A stretch of 64,000 nucleotides of DNA, from the NCBI GenBank assembly GCA_036251705.1, contig CP133959.1, positions 1,985,195 to 2,049,194 of the forward strand. Direction: 5' to 3'. The DNA is from Orbaceae bacterium lpD01. Lineage in GTDB: Bacteria > Pseudomonadota > Gammaproteobacteria > Enterobacterales > Orbaceae. Every line of letters begins with the position of its first letter. Positions within the stretch are counted from its first letter, which is position 1. Of this stretch, positions 16,807 to 26,585 are shown piece after piece. A program made the position numbers and the translations under genes. The notes under the pieces were generated by a model. It had not been told where the DNA came from. It made no database searches and worked only from the letters and a program-made list of their open reading frames with translations.

Positions 16807-17376
16807 TTATAGTAACAGCTTTATTTTTTCGTCTATCGCTTCACGCGCTCTAAAAATTCGGGAACGCACTGTGCCTACGGGCGTATTCATAATTTCAGCA
16901 ATTTCTTCATAACTAAGACCTTCAATCTCTCTTAGCGTAATTGCTGTCTTTAAATCGTCAGGAAGAGACTCAATTGTGCCAAACACAACACGTTTAATTT
17001 CATCTGACAACATTAAACTTTCGGGATTATCAATATCGTGAAGATATTCACCACCTTCATAATTTTCTGCTTCTGTCGCATCAATATCTGATGATGGAGG
17101 CCTGCGTCCCTGCGCAGTTAAATAATTTTTTGCTGTATTGACCGCAATTCTGTACAGCCATGTATAGAAAACACTCTCGCCTTTAAAACTAGCCAAAGAG
17201 CGATAAGCTTTTATAAATGTTTCTTGAACTACATCCGGCACTTCAGCCTGTAATACATATCTGGAAACTAAATGCGCAAGCCTATTCTGGTATCGAATAA
17301 CCAGCAGATTATAAGCATTTTTGTCTCCTTGCAGAACACGTTCAACCAATACACCATCGGTTAATTGTTCACCCAT
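16807..17376 (-). CDS. rpoE: RNA polymerase sigma-E factor
   Basis: A 189-residue ECF sigma factor for the envelope stress response. Region 2 (about 25-95, with DVVQETFIKAYR) and region 4 (about 130-185, LREIEGLSYEEIAEIMNTPVGTVRSRIF) are clear. Length is near E. coli RpoE (191). The gene is preceded by a sigma-E-type promoter at 17449-17476, so it should be autoregulated. First gene of rpoE-rseA-rseB. Confidence 0.97.
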   Translation of the reverse strand: MGEQLTDGVLVERVLQGDKNAYNLLVIRYQNRLAHLVSRYVLQAEVPDVVQETFIKAYRSLASFKGESVFYTWLYRIAVNTAKNYLTAQGRRPPSSDIDATEAENYEGGEYLHDIDNPESLMLSDEIKRVVFGTIESLPDDLKTAITLREIEGLSYEEIAEIMNTPVGTVRSRIFRAREAIDEKIKLLL

Positions 17377-17750
17377 ACTCCGGCCATACCCCTTAAATAA
17401 CTAATCTTCATGGCCCAATATGAAAAGTTTATGAGCTTTTACGTTAGATTAGAGTTCGATAAAAAGAAAAAGTTCCAAGCATTTTACGCTGATTTGCCAG
17501 TAAATGGGAGTTTTTTAGCAAAAAACAAATAAAAAACAATTTAAATCAATATGTTACTATTAGTGTTATTTTCAGGTAATGAATATGAAAACAGCAATTT
17601 ATCTTTTATTTACAGATAAAAGAAAAACGATAACCTATCATCGATATGGCGTGATTGGCTTAAAAAGAGGCATGATGTCAAAATCGAGTTAACACAAATA
17701 AGAAAAATTAGTCCGTCTGCTAACGGCTGATCTGAAGCATTATGACCGTT
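17377..17750. other. Gap between rpoE and cyaA
   Basis: Apart from the sigma-E promoter, the gap holds a 35-codon plus-strand ORF at 17585-17692 (starting MKTAIYLLFTDKRK) with AGG 9 bases upstream. I recognise nothing like it and do not call it a gene. No strong terminator for cyaA is seen; a weak CCGT/ACGG hairpin lies near 17711-17725. Confidence 0.4.
17449..17476 (-). promoter_or_regulatory. Sigma-E-dependent autoregulatory promoter of rpoE
   Basis: On the minus strand GGAACTT (17476-17470), a 16-base spacer and TCTAA (17453-17449) match the sigma-E consensus. A second TCTAA abuts the first. It lies about 73 bases before the rpoE start. Confidence 0.85.
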
Positions 17751-20231
17751 TTAAACAAAAGGAATAACTTGACGTTTACCATCATTATTAACAATGATTT
17801 CATAAAATTGTGGTAAATTGAAATTAACCGACGAGCTCGAGGCAAAAGTAAAGCGATCGTCGGATAAAGTATAAAACTCATTCACGTCCTTTATCATACG
17901 ATGTTTACTGCCATCACATTGACGATAAATCTCGATCTGATTGAATTCATTCAGTATATAAAGATCAAAACCCGCTTTGGTATCCTCAAAAAAGAACTGA
18001 ATAATACCTTCACAAGCCACACTATCAATCGCTTCAGGGAGCTCATTGGCATTATCTAATATATTCAATGCCGTGCCTTGCAATTTATTATTTGAAATTG
18101 CCCCATAAAAATCAACAGTATTATCAAAACGATGAACGGAAACACCAAGCCGTTCGAAAAACAGTCCCCAGGATTTACCAGCAAAACGCAACGGTTTAAA
18201 TTTAACAAGATTCTGCTGCGTTGAACTCAGTCGTAGCTCAACACACCTTTTAGTTAGCGTTTCTAGTTGCTGAGTAATCGTCGACTGAAGATGTTGGCTA
18301 TAGCAGAAAATCGCCAAAGAATCGGGCACATCAGAATTTTTATGCATTAAATTCAAGAGCGTCTGCAGCGCATCGAGTACACTTGATTGACCTGTGAAGT
18401 GAAGTGTTCTAATCTCATTCCATGAGTTACGATATAATAAGTCAATCGAGCCAATCAAGCTGATTTCGCCTTCACCATAATTCAAAACATCTATCGATAA
18501 TGGCTCAAGATCCTCAACAGAAGAGGATAAATTTTCAGTCGGGTCCTGCTCTAAATTAATTATCATGGCAAGATGGCGAATCTCAAAAGAGCCCGATAAT
18601 GCTTCTTCTGTTGCTGCAGGTACCTTGATTGGGAAATAAGCCGTTAAGTCCGCAATTAACTGCAATAGCTTGCTGTCGTCCCGTTTACCATTATCCCATA
18701 AAAAGAGTGAAGTCTTGGCCATAATTAAATTATTAAAATAACACCAGGCGACAAGCTTCAATAAAGAAGGACTAAACTCCAGATATTTGCTCCCAGTAGT
18801 GTATTTCATATTAGGTTCTTTATCATAAACATACCAACCAACGCGGTTTACTCTATCCTCATTAACATGAATAAAGGTTAAAGCTTGCTCAGCAAGTTCA
18901 GTCGAGATATTTGGATTAATAATCGAGACTTTACCGGGTAGTACCTCATAGGTTGCATACAATTTTCGGGTAAGAACGGCCAGATCTTGTGGGCTAATTA
19001 ACGAGTCCAAATTATTACGACGTCCAAAACTGAGCAAATTTCGATAACTGGTCATCATCGCATTGAGTAAATCGTTATAAACCTGACGAACCTGGGTAAT
19101 TTTCCATTGTTGGCAGCTATCTAAGTGCATGAGTTTATTGTTATCCCATCCCCATTGGCTGACCAGCGTTTGTAAAATCTGTCGTCGCCAATTGAGCGAA
19201 GACGCTTTAAGAGATAACTTCTCATTAATTTTAATATAAAAACACTGTCGGGCTAATTCTAAGCGTTCATGATCATCTATGGCCAGCAAATAGTGCGTCA
19301 CCTTTTCAAGCATCATATAGTAGGGATCAAGATAAAAATGATCTAATTTGAATGCATGAAGCTGCTGCTTCATTTGCTGCGCAATAAATTGGGTCTGGGG
19401 ATATTCCCATGAATAAGCTTCTAATAAGAGTGATTTTAGTACTGCTTTATAAGGCGAATCAATACTTTTATAAAGTTGCCATAGGCTGGCACCAAAATAC
19501 TCTTGAGCAGAAAGCGAGATTAACGACCCAAAATCAATCCACTTATCAGGATTGATGGCTTTGCTATTAACTAAGACTTCAATACAGGACTCATAATTAG
19601 GATATTGGATACCGTCAATAATCAAATCAGGTGGCACACGAAACCACAATAATAATTTACCCGCTAACAAATTAGCGGTACGATAAAACTCTTCAAGCAG
19701 TAAAATATGCTGTGCAGAACCACAATTATCCCCGATTAAGCAATCATGATAGTTATTACGAAAACGATTAATGTCGACAATAAAGAAAAGTAATTCGACA
19801 TCTAATGTTTTTGCCCATGCTTCGATTAACTGACATTTTCGCAGCAACTTACTTTTTTCATCATTTGAAAGTGGCTGTTCAATACAGATCCAAATATCTA
19901 AATCTGAACTTTCCGACTGACCTAATGAGCTGGTACTTCCCATTGAATATAAACCAGCAATTCTAGGAATAGCATGAGAGGCAGCTGCATCTGAATCAAG
20001 TTGAATATTCAATTGTGCTAAGATGGCGGTATCGGGAGAATAATCAGCAATGCCGTGTACTACATCATCACTCTCATATCCAGGTAATTGAGGTGAATGA
20101 AAATGAAATAGACAGGGAAGTATTTTAAAAACAAACTGATAATGATCAGACATTCCGATCAAAGCACGTTCACGCCTTAAATCAGCCAACTTTAATAGTT
20201 CATCATTTAGTTTGTCTTTGTCGAATTGCAT
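17751..20231 (-). CDS. cyaA: Class I adenylate cyclase
   Basis: An 826-residue cytoplasmic enzyme that makes cAMP from ATP to activate CRP. The catalytic nucleotidyltransferase motif GSTSSLGQSESSDLDIWI (about 97-114) has the GS and the two Asp residues that bind metal. The N-terminus (LRRERALIGMSDHYQFVFKILP) and the C-terminal regulatory part align well with E. coli CyaA (848). The neighbours differ from E. coli (there hemC and cyaY). cpdA, the cAMP phosphodiesterase, is also in this window (35874-36704). Confidence 0.96.
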   Translation of the reverse strand: MQFDKDKLNDELLKLADLRRERALIGMSDHYQFVFKILPCLFHFHSPQLPGYESDDVVHGIADYSPDTAILAQLNIQLDSDAAASHAIPRIAGLYSMGSTSSLGQSESSDLDIWICIEQPLSNDEKSKLLRKCQLIEAWAKTLDVELLFFIVDINRFRNNYHDCLIGDNCGSAQHILLLEEFYRTANLLAGKLLLWFRVPPDLIIDGIQYPNYESCIEVLVNSKAINPDKWIDFGSLISLSAQEYFGASLWQLYKSIDSPYKAVLKSLLLEAYSWEYPQTQFIAQQMKQQLHAFKLDHFYLDPYYMMLEKVTHYLLAIDDHERLELARQCFYIKINEKLSLKASSLNWRRQILQTLVSQWGWDNNKLMHLDSCQQWKITQVRQVYNDLLNAMMTSYRNLLSFGRRNNLDSLISPQDLAVLTRKLYATYEVLPGKVSIINPNISTELAEQALTFIHVNEDRVNRVGWYVYDKEPNMKYTTGSKYLEFSPSLLKLVAWCYFNNLIMAKTSLFLWDNGKRDDSKLLQLIADLTAYFPIKVPAATEEALSGSFEIRHLAMIINLEQDPTENLSSSVEDLEPLSIDVLNYGEGEISLIGSIDLLYRNSWNEIRTLHFTGQSSVLDALQTLLNLMHKNSDVPDSLAIFCYSQHLQSTITQQLETLTKRCVELRLSSTQQNLVKFKPLRFAGKSWGLFFERLGVSVHRFDNTVDFYGAISNNKLQGTALNILDNANELPEAIDSVACEGIIQFFFEDTKAGFDLYILNEFNQIEIYRQCDGSKHRMIKDVNEFYTLSDDRFTFASSSSVNFNLPQFYEIIVNNDGKRQVIPFV

Positions 20232-20433
20232 TGAATACTATACTCAGAATAAGCGGAATTGGCGTACATTAAGCACGCTGTCTGCAATCTATCATGTTAT
20301 CAGAAATAGGTAAAGTGGATTATTATAATATGTCAAATCGGTGATTTAGAAAGAATTTGAAATTAAAAATAGAGATTAAAACAGGAGTTAAAAATAAAAT
20401 GCAGAGGAACAAAGATAAAGAGCAAATCAAAGT

Positions 20434-20509
20434 TGGTGGGTCGTGAAGGATTCGAACCTTCGACCAACGGATTAAAAGTCCGCTGCTCTACCGACTGAGC
20501 TAACGACCC
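20434..20509 (-). tRNA. tRNA-Lys (anticodon UUU)
   Basis: 76 nt including CCA, nearly identical to E. coli tRNA-Lys: acceptor GGGTCGT/ACGACCC, anticodon loop CTTTTAA, T-loop GGTTCGAATCC. It lies just after cpoB, as the lysT cluster does in E. coli, but only one tRNA is left of that multi-gene cluster. The remaining sequence between cyaA and cpoB (20232-20628) shows no other gene. Confidence 0.95.
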
Positions 20510-20628
20510 AACTGGTGAAACATCACAAGATATCTCGGGGTGCTATAATACTGAGATTATTATTTTGTGCAACCCCTTTTGTTATAAATTTTATTTAATT
20601 GCATGATATTCAAACATATTGATGCATA

Positions 20629-21351
20629 TTACTGCAAATTAGCCAATTGCTGCTTCGCCTGATTAACGATCGCAGCATCTTTTGGATATTGAGCGATAAC
20701 TTGCTGAAAAATTGTTTTAGCTTTTACTTTTTCACCTTGTTCCAACAAAATCAGACCTAATTTATACATGCTCTCGCTAGCTTTAGCCGATTGAGGATAG
20801 TTTTTAATCACATAAGCAAAGTAGTAAGAAGCATCATTTTTTTGTGCTAATCCATAATTGACTTGACCTAACCAGTAGTTAGCATTGGCCTGATAAACCG
20901 ATTTTGGATAGGTTTTGACAAATTGCTGAAGTGCTACAATAGCATTTTTTTTCTCTTTACCTTGCAATATAAAGCTGACGATATAGTTATAATCATTTTT
21001 ATCATTGCCAGTTGGCTTCCAGTCACTCAAACCGGTCGTTGTTGACGATTCGGTAGCTTGATTATTAGTTTGGTTTGCCGAGGATGATGCAGCATTAGTG
21101 GTCGAGTCAGCCGCCATTTGTTGGAGAATAGATTTTTGTCGTTCAATCGTTTGATCGAGTTTATAGGTCGTTTCTTGTAACTGCCCTCTTAATACATCCA
21201 CCTCTTGCTCTAAATCAGTAATTTGTTGCTGATATTCAGTTAATAGCTGACCTTGCGCTGTCACAATACGCTCTAATTCTGATGTAGATACCGCATGAGC
21301 CATAAATGAGGTCGATAACAGAGCAAAAATAACACTATATTTTTTTAACAT
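20629..21351 (-). CDS. cpoB: Cell division coordinator CpoB (YbgF)
   Basis: A periplasmic protein that ties outer-membrane constriction by Tol-Pal to peptidoglycan synthesis by PBP1B. From the ATG at 21351 it has 240 residues: a signal peptide cleaved after AHA (about residue 20), an N-terminal trimeric coiled coil (about 25-80), a Gln/Asn/Ser/Thr-rich linker, and C-terminal TPR repeats (about 115-240). I reject two further-upstream ATGs because only this one gives a standard signal peptide. Last gene of the tol-pal group. Confidence 0.93.
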   Translation of the reverse strand: MLKKYSVIFALLSTSFMAHAVSTSELERIVTAQGQLLTEYQQQITDLEQEVDVLRGQLQETTYKLDQTIERQKSILQQMAADSTTNAASSSANQTNNQATESSTTTGLSDWKPTGNDKNDYNYIVSFILQGKEKKNAIVALQQFVKTYPKSVYQANANYWLGQVNYGLAQKNDASYYFAYVIKNYPQSAKASESMYKLGLILLEQGEKVKAKTIFQQVIAQYPKDAAIVNQAKQQLANLQ

Positions 21352-21466
21352 AATAGAATCTCGACTCATCGCTATAAAATTTAAACATAGAATAAATAAT
21401 AGCAATAATTAACAGATAGATAGAAATAACAGCTACTTTTTAACATAGCTGTTATCTAGACAATAA

Positions 21467-21970
21467 TTAGTAAACAATAACTGCGCGACGATTTTTAGCA
21501 TACGCACTTTCAGTATGACCTAATACTGAAGGTTTCTCTTTACCGTAAGACACAATCTTTATCTGCGAAGCTGAAACGCCACGACCTTGTAAATAAGCTT
21601 TAACCGCATTAGCACGACGTTCACCTAAAGCGATATTATATTCAGGTGTTCCACGCTCATCCGCATGACCTTCAATCACAATAGTGAAGGATGGATTGCC
21701 ACGTAAAAATGTGGCATGGTTATCTAATACTTGCGCAAAATCCGGTTTAATATCGTATTTATCAAAATCAAAATAGATGGTATTTTGATTTTGTAATTGC
21801 TGTAGTTGTGCACTGGTGCTAGCTGAGGTGTTTAAAGCCCATCCATTAGCACTGGTGGTTGTTGCACCGGCATTACTATCCTCACTACCACTATTTGTTG
21901 ATGAACATGCTGTGATAGCAATCACAGGTAATGCGATTAATAATCCTTTAACCAATTTAGAAAATTGCAT
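21467..21970 (-). CDS. pal: Peptidoglycan-associated lipoprotein Pal
   Basis: A 167-residue outer-membrane lipoprotein that binds peptidoglycan and TolB. The lipobox I-T-A-C is followed by Ser at +2 (outer-membrane sorting), then a low-complexity linker and the OmpA-like domain ([32 protein letters not shown]; the binding Asp and Arg are present). The ATG at 21970 is preferred over one two codons upstream because AAGGAA then has a normal spacing. Confidence 0.96.
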   Translation of the reverse strand: MQFSKLVKGLLIALPVIAITACSSTNSGSEDSNAGATTTSANGWALNTSASTSAQLQQLQNQNTIYFDFDKYDIKPDFAQVLDNHATFLRGNPSFTIVIEGHADERGTPEYNIALGERRANAVKAYLQGRGVSASQIKIVSYGKEKPSVLGHTESAYAKNRRAVIVY

Positions 21971-22008
21971 AATCATTCCTTACATTAAGAGACTAACTTA
22001 TTTAGAAA

Positions 22009-23307
22009 CTACAAATATGGTGACCAGGCTGGAAATCTAACCTGACCATCAGTTGCAGGTAACGTGGCTTTAAAACGACCATCAGCTGAAACTAAATTTA
22101 AAATAGAACCAAGCCCTTGTGTCGAACTATAAATAATCATCATGCTATTAGGTGAAACACTCGGAGTTTCATCTAAAAAAGTATTGGTTAAAATCTGATA
22201 AGCACCCGTATCAAAATCATAGCGATTGATAAATTGTCCATTTGGTGTTGTTGTGATCATAGCCACAAAACGACCATCAGGTGATACACTCGGATCCTGA
22301 TTTTGCAAACCATCCCAGGTTAAACGTTGTGGTGTGCCACCATTGATATTAATCGTATATAATTGCGGACGCCCGGCCTGATCTGAGGTATAAACCAATG
22401 TCTGATTATCTGGCATCCACGAAGGTTCCGTATCATTACTCCGACCAGAGGTCACTCGAGTAATATTGCGGGTTTGCATATCCATAACGTAAATATTCAG
22501 GCTGCCATCTTTAGATAGTGCAAATGCCAGTTTACGACCATCCGGCGAAAATGCGGGCGCACCATTATGTTGAGGAAATGCCGCAATTGTTTCCAGAGCA
22601 CCGGTTTCTAATGTTTTCATCACAAGTGATGAGTGCCCCCCCTCAAATGTCACATAAACCAGTTTTTTACCATCAGGAGACCATGCTGGCGACATTAGAG
22701 GTTCAGTTGATTTATGCACGACGATTTGATCGTATCCATCATAATCAGCAATGCGTAACTCATCGGTAAATTTGCTATTGGTTGTCTTCACAATATAAGC
22801 TATTCGAGTACGGAAAGCCCCTTTCTTACCCGTTAGTGTCTCAAAAATTTCGTCACTCGCCGTATGAGCGGCATATCGTAACCAACGCTTAGCCACAGAA
22901 TACTGGTTTTGAGATAAAATCGCACCAGGAGTATTCAAGGTATCGACCATTTGATAGGTAATAAGATAATTACCATCATTACCTGGCTGAATACTACCAA
23001 TGACAACAGCATCAATACCCAATTTACGCCAATCTTGTGCATTTACTGCTGAAGGTGTTTCAGGCATCTTCGGCATATCACTGGTTTTAATTGGATTAAA
23101 TTGACCACTATTACGCAAATCGGCAGCAATCACTTCATCAATATTAAGCGGCGCTTCACCAACACCACTCCACTTAAAGGGAACAATTGCGATAGGCTTA
23201 GCTGTATTTACACCATCAGTGATAACAATTCTCACGTCAGCATAACTGGCTATACTTAAACACAACAACAGACATCCTATTGTTATTTTGTATAGAGATT
23301 TAATCAT
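22009..23307 (-). CDS. tolB: Tol-Pal system protein TolB
   Basis: A 432-residue periplasmic protein. A signal peptide (cleavage near SYA-DV, residue 23) is followed by an N-terminal domain of about 140 residues whose extreme N-terminus reaches TolA. A six-bladed propeller comes next, with repeated SPDGK/SPDGR blocks ([31 protein letters not shown] and others). It binds Pal. Length is as E. coli TolB (430). Confidence 0.97.
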   Translation of the reverse strand: MIKSLYKITIGCLLLCLSIASYADVRIVITDGVNTAKPIAIVPFKWSGVGEAPLNIDEVIAADLRNSGQFNPIKTSDMPKMPETPSAVNAQDWRKLGIDAVVIGSIQPGNDGNYLITYQMVDTLNTPGAILSQNQYSVAKRWLRYAAHTASDEIFETLTGKKGAFRTRIAYIVKTTNSKFTDELRIADYDGYDQIVVHKSTEPLMSPAWSPDGKKLVYVTFEGGHSSLVMKTLETGALETIAAFPQHNGAPAFSPDGRKLAFALSKDGSLNIYVMDMQTRNITRVTSGRSNDTEPSWMPDNQTLVYTSDQAGRPQLYTININGGTPQRLTWDGLQNQDPSVSPDGRFVAMITTTPNGQFINRYDFDTGAYQILTNTFLDETPSVSPNSMMIIYSSTQGLGSILNLVSADGRFKATLPATDGQVRFPAWSPYL

Positions 23308-23478
23308 TACAATCCACCTTTAAATAAGCTTAAATTAATCGGCATAGTTTCATTTTTTATAATTTTAATTCAATTCAACTATTGTAATCTATTTCTGTCA
23401 TCTGATTGAGACAACTATCACGATATTATCAATAGGCTGATTGACTTTTTAGTCTACAACCAGCATCCAAACCATTAA

Positions 23479-24450
23479 CTAACGAGGGGTAAATACAATA
23501 TCCATATTCTTCACTTCCTGATATAAAGCATCGGTTGCCGGCTTGGGGATAACGGCCGACTTAGCCGCTGAAATTGCTTCTCGACATAACACCGGGTCAC
23601 CATCGGTTCCTGATACACTTAATAGTAAACCATCTCGGGCTATTGTGAGCTTAATTGAACAGGATTTACCGATATAGCTGTTTGCATTCAAAAATTTATT
23701 CTTAATCGCGTTATTGACTAGACTGATATAACGATCTTTTTCAGCACTTGATACGCCTTGCTGTACTTTAGGCTTAGCTGAGGTTAAATCACCTAAAATA
23801 TCATTAACTGCCGCTTGTCTGTTTGACTCTTCTGCTGCTTTTTGCTTTAAGTTATCCGCTTCGACTTTCGCTTTCTGGGCCTCAGCAACCGCTTTCTGTT
23901 TTTCCGCTTCGGCGGCGGCTCTTTCTTTTTCTATACGTTGCTTTTCAGCGAGTGCTTGCGCCGCTCTTAACTTGGCCTCTTGTTCGGCTTTTTGTTGTGC
24001 CAATAATATTTGTTTTTGCTGTTCTTCAAGCTGCATTTTTGCCTGAGCAGCGGCAGCTTCTGCTTGTTGTTTCGCTTCCTGAGCGGCTTGCGCTGCAGCT
24101 GCCTCTTCTTGTCGCTTGGATAACGCCGCTAAGCGTTCTTTTTCCAAATCCTTGATACGCTGCTGCTCCTGCGCCTGTTTATCTTGCAACTCTTTGGCGC
24201 GTTGTTCTGATTGTTGTTGTCGCTGTTTTTCAGCCTCTTGCACCGCTGTTTTTTGTTGCATTTGACGCTGATACTGTTCGGTCACGATCTTAGGATCAAC
24301 CATAATGGCATCAACAGCATTGCCATTATCACCGACAACCGGTGAAATAGAAATAAATGCGCTGTATGCAAGTAATGCCAGTACGCCTAAATGCAAAGCT
24401 ATTGAAAAAATAACTGATAATCTGAGTTTAGGTGTATTCTTTTTTGACAT
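23479..24450 (-). CDS. tolA: Tol-Pal system protein TolA
   Basis: A 323-residue envelope-spanning protein linking TolQR to Pal/TolB. One N-terminal transmembrane helix (about 13-33), a long Ala/Lys/Glu/Gln-rich helical domain II (about 60-210), and a C-terminal domain III with the paired cysteines (GKSCSIKL ... DPVLCREAISAAKSA). Shorter than E. coli TolA (421) because the helical rod is reduced. 160-base gaps separate it from both tolR and tolB. Confidence 0.95.
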   Translation of the reverse strand: MSKKNTPKLRLSVIFSIALHLGVLALLAYSAFISISPVVGDNGNAVDAIMVDPKIVTEQYQRQMQQKTAVQEAEKQRQQQSEQRAKELQDKQAQEQQRIKDLEKERLAALSKRQEEAAAAQAAQEAKQQAEAAAAQAKMQLEEQQKQILLAQQKAEQEAKLRAAQALAEKQRIEKERAAAEAEKQKAVAEAQKAKVEADNLKQKAAEESNRQAAVNDILGDLTSAKPKVQQGVSSAEKDRYISLVNNAIKNKFLNANSYIGKSCSIKLTIARDGLLLSVSGTDGDPVLCREAISAAKSAVIPKPATDALYQEVKNMDIVFTPR

Positions 24451-24610
24451 AATTTCCTAATATTCTTTCCTAAAACCTAAATTTGAATTATTGTCGCACT
24501 ATTACCTAAAATAATCATCTACTGTGGCTGGGATTATTTGATAGGTTTTAGATACACGCACCAATAACGTGTATCTAAAATTAAGCATGAATATATTAGA
24601 CAATCAAAAG

Positions 24611-25033
24611 TTAAATAGGTTGCGTCATTAAACCAACAGATTTTACACCAGCGGTCTGAAGTAAATTGAGTGCTTTGATAATCTCTTCATAGGGTACATT
24701 TTTTGCTCCGCCTACTAAGAAAATCGCTTTATCATTTAGCGCAATTTGCTGTTTTACTTCTGAAACAATCTGCTCTGCTGGCAAATTGGCTTGACGATTT
24801 TGATCAATGATAAGGGTATAGACACCACTATCGGACACTTCAACAATAATCGGTTTATTATCCGAGGTTGAAACCGTTTTAGATTGCGAAGCTTCTGGCA
24901 GATCAACTTCAACACTTTGACTGATAATTGGTGCAGTCGCCATAAATATTAAGACTAGCACTAAGAGTACATCTAACAGAGGTACAATGTTAATTTCAGA
25001 TTTTGTCTCATAACGCTTATTACGTCGACTCAT
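24611..25033 (-). CDS. tolR: Tol-Pal system protein TolR
   Basis: A 140-residue ExbD-like membrane protein that, with TolQ, uses the proton gradient to drive TolA. I choose the ATG at 25033 because MSRRNKRYETKSEINIVPLLDVLLVLVLIF is the standard start. A longer frame from 25132 runs back into tolQ and has no homology. The transmembrane Asp (PLLDVLL) needed for proton flow is present. Starts 4 bases after the tolQ stop. Confidence 0.96.
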   Translation of the reverse strand: MSRRNKRYETKSEINIVPLLDVLLVLVLIFMATAPIISQSVEVDLPEASQSKTVSTSDNKPIIVEVSDSGVYTLIIDQNRQANLPAEQIVSEVKQQIALNDKAIFLVGGAKNVPYEEIIKALNLLQTAGVKSVGLMTQPI

Positions 25034-25037
25034 ATCA

Positions 25038-25715
25038 TTACTTCCTAACTGCAACCGCTTGGCGCTGAAGAATAGCTGTAAATTCATCGATAAAGTTGGC
25101 GTACTTTTGATCAACATGCCCGATACGAACATTTAAACGGTTATAAGCCATTACAGCCGGTATCGCGGCAAATAGACCAATTGCCGTTGCGACTAATGCC
25201 TCAGCAATCCCTGGCGCAACTAATTGTAAAGTGGCTTGTTTAGCCGAACCCAACGCAATAAAGGCATGCATAATCCCCCATACCGTACCAAATAGACCGA
25301 TATAAGGACTAATTGAACCAACAGTACCTAAAAAAGGTACCTGTGTTTCAAGCGCATCTAATTCGCGATTCATCGCTAAACGCATCGCGCGTGATGCGCC
25401 GCTAAGTGAAGCCTCTGGCATTTCTGGATTGATTTTATATAGGCGTGAAAACTCTTTGAAACCTGCGTAAAAGATAAGTGAAGTACCGCTAAGATTTTCT
25501 TTATCGGAATGGCATGACTCATAGAGCTTACTGAGATCTTCGGTATGCCAGAATTTTTCATCAAACTCATCAATTTGCTTATTCGTCTGTTTCAAAACAC
25601 GGCTTTTTTGAATGATAATTGCCCAAGAACCTACTGAAAAAGCTAGCAACACAAGCATTACACATTTAACCAAGATACCTGCTTTGAAAAACAGGTCAAT
25701 GATATTCATATCCAC
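25038..25715 (-). CDS. tolQ: Tol-Pal system protein TolQ
   Basis: A 225-residue MotA/ExbB-family membrane protein with three transmembrane helices (about 14-36, 133-155 and 168-190). The conserved [22 protein letters not shown] and [20 protein letters not shown] blocks are complete. It forms the proton-driven motor with TolR. Starts directly before the ybgC stop, as in the E. coli ybgC-tolQRAB operon. Confidence 0.97.
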   Translation of the reverse strand: MDMNIIDLFFKAGILVKCVMLVLLAFSVGSWAIIIQKSRVLKQTNKQIDEFDEKFWHTEDLSKLYESCHSDKENLSGTSLIFYAGFKEFSRLYKINPEMPEASLSGASRAMRLAMNRELDALETQVPFLGTVGSISPYIGLFGTVWGIMHAFIALGSAKQATLQLVAPGIAEALVATAIGLFAAIPAVMAYNRLNVRIGHVDQKYANFIDEFTAILQRQAVAVRK

Positions 25716-26111
25716 TTACATAAACTCCATCATCATATTTTTAGGAAGCGCTATTGGCTTCATTTTAGTTGTATTTACACAAGCAATCAAAACAGTTGCA
25801 CGACTAATTAATCGTTGATTCTGATCGCAAATCGTCTGATTAAATGTCAAAGATGCGTTTCTCACCTGGGCAATAGAAGATTCGATGGTCAACAAATCAT
25901 CTAATCGAGCCGCTGACACATAATCAATCGTCATCTGCTTTACGACAAAGGCGATATTTTCCTTCAGCAAATTATCTTGGCTGATACCTGAATATCTTAA
26001 CATTTCAGTACGAGCTCTTTCATAAAAAGCCACATATCGCGCATGATAAACAACACCACCAGCATCGGTATCTTCATAATAAACGCGGGCTTGCCAGCTA
26101 AACTCTTTCAC
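25716..26111 (-). CDS. ybgC: Acyl-CoA thioesterase YbgC
   Basis: A 131-residue hotdog-fold thioesterase of the Tol-Pal operon, acting on short acyl-CoAs or acyl carrier proteins near phospholipid synthesis enzymes. The active-site motif is YYEDTDAGGVVYHARYVAFYERARTE with the catalytic Asp. Standard length (E. coli 134). First gene of ybgC-tolQRAB-pal-cpoB here; E. coli has ybgE before it, which is missing. Confidence 0.95.
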   Translation of the reverse strand: MKEFSWQARVYYEDTDAGGVVYHARYVAFYERARTEMLRYSGISQDNLLKENIAFVVKQMTIDYVSAARLDDLLTIESSIAQVRNASLTFNQTICDQNQRLISRATVLIACVNTTKMKPIALPKNMMMEFM

Positions 26112-26399
26112 AATATAACCTAACCATTAATAAAATTGATCATGTTAATTTATTATCTAATTGCCGATAAAACAGTTGGCCTTATTGCGTTTAAGACAAA
26201 ACGCAAATCATAAAATGAACCTGTTTGTTACATTTGCCTAAAGCAAATCAGCTTACTCATCATATCATACAAAATAATATAACAGCTTAGATATGAAAAC
26301 AATTATCATTTTAATTTAAACATAGGATATTATCAGACATTATAATTATCCTGACAATTAAAAAATAATCACACTAGTCATCGCTTGTCTCTCTGCGTA
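26112..26399. other. Non-coding gap upstream of ybgC
   Basis: AT-rich, with no ORF worth calling. It holds a perfect hairpin TTGCGTTT...AAACGCAA (about 26185-26206) and presumably the tol operon promoter. No trace of ybgE was seen. Confidence 0.4.
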
Positions 26400-26428
26400 T
26401 AAAAAAATACGCGCCATTTAGGCGCGCA
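26400..26428 (-). terminator. Terminator of the cydABX operon
   Basis: On the minus strand GCGCGCC-TAAAT-GGCGCGT is followed by ATTTTTTTATA, 35 bases after the cydX stop. Strong rho-independent type. Confidence 0.85.
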
Positions 26429-26462
26429 TCTTAAACATCAAAGTTATAATCTAATGAAAAGA

Positions 26463-26564
26463 TTAATTTTTTTTATCATCTTCTCTTCTGTCGACCCAAA
26501 TTCCTGTAATAACCGCCAGACAAGAAGCTAACAAGATAGCGAGAAACCAAATTAAATACCACAT
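26463..26564 (-). CDS. cydX: Cytochrome bd oxidase small subunit CydX
   Basis: A 33-residue single-helix membrane protein that stabilises the haems of the CydAB oxidase. MWYLIWFLAILLASCLAVITG is the typical CydX start (M-W-Y-x-x-W) and helix, and a charged tail RREDDKKN follows. GGAGG lies 9 bases before the ATG, and the gene begins 21 bases after the cydB stop. Confidence 0.93.
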   Translation of the reverse strand: MWYLIWFLAILLASCLAVITGIWVDRREDDKKN

Positions 26565-26585
26565 CTGTTTATCCTCCAGTAAAGG

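Noticed and set aside
17585-17692. 35-codon plus-strand ORF between rpoE and cyaA
   Set aside because: Has a fair AGG upstream but no known relative and no terminator; too short to call.
23823-24155. 110-codon ORF antisense to tolA
   Set aside because: A product of the repetitive Ala/Lys/Glu/Gln coding of the TolA rod; no ribosome site.
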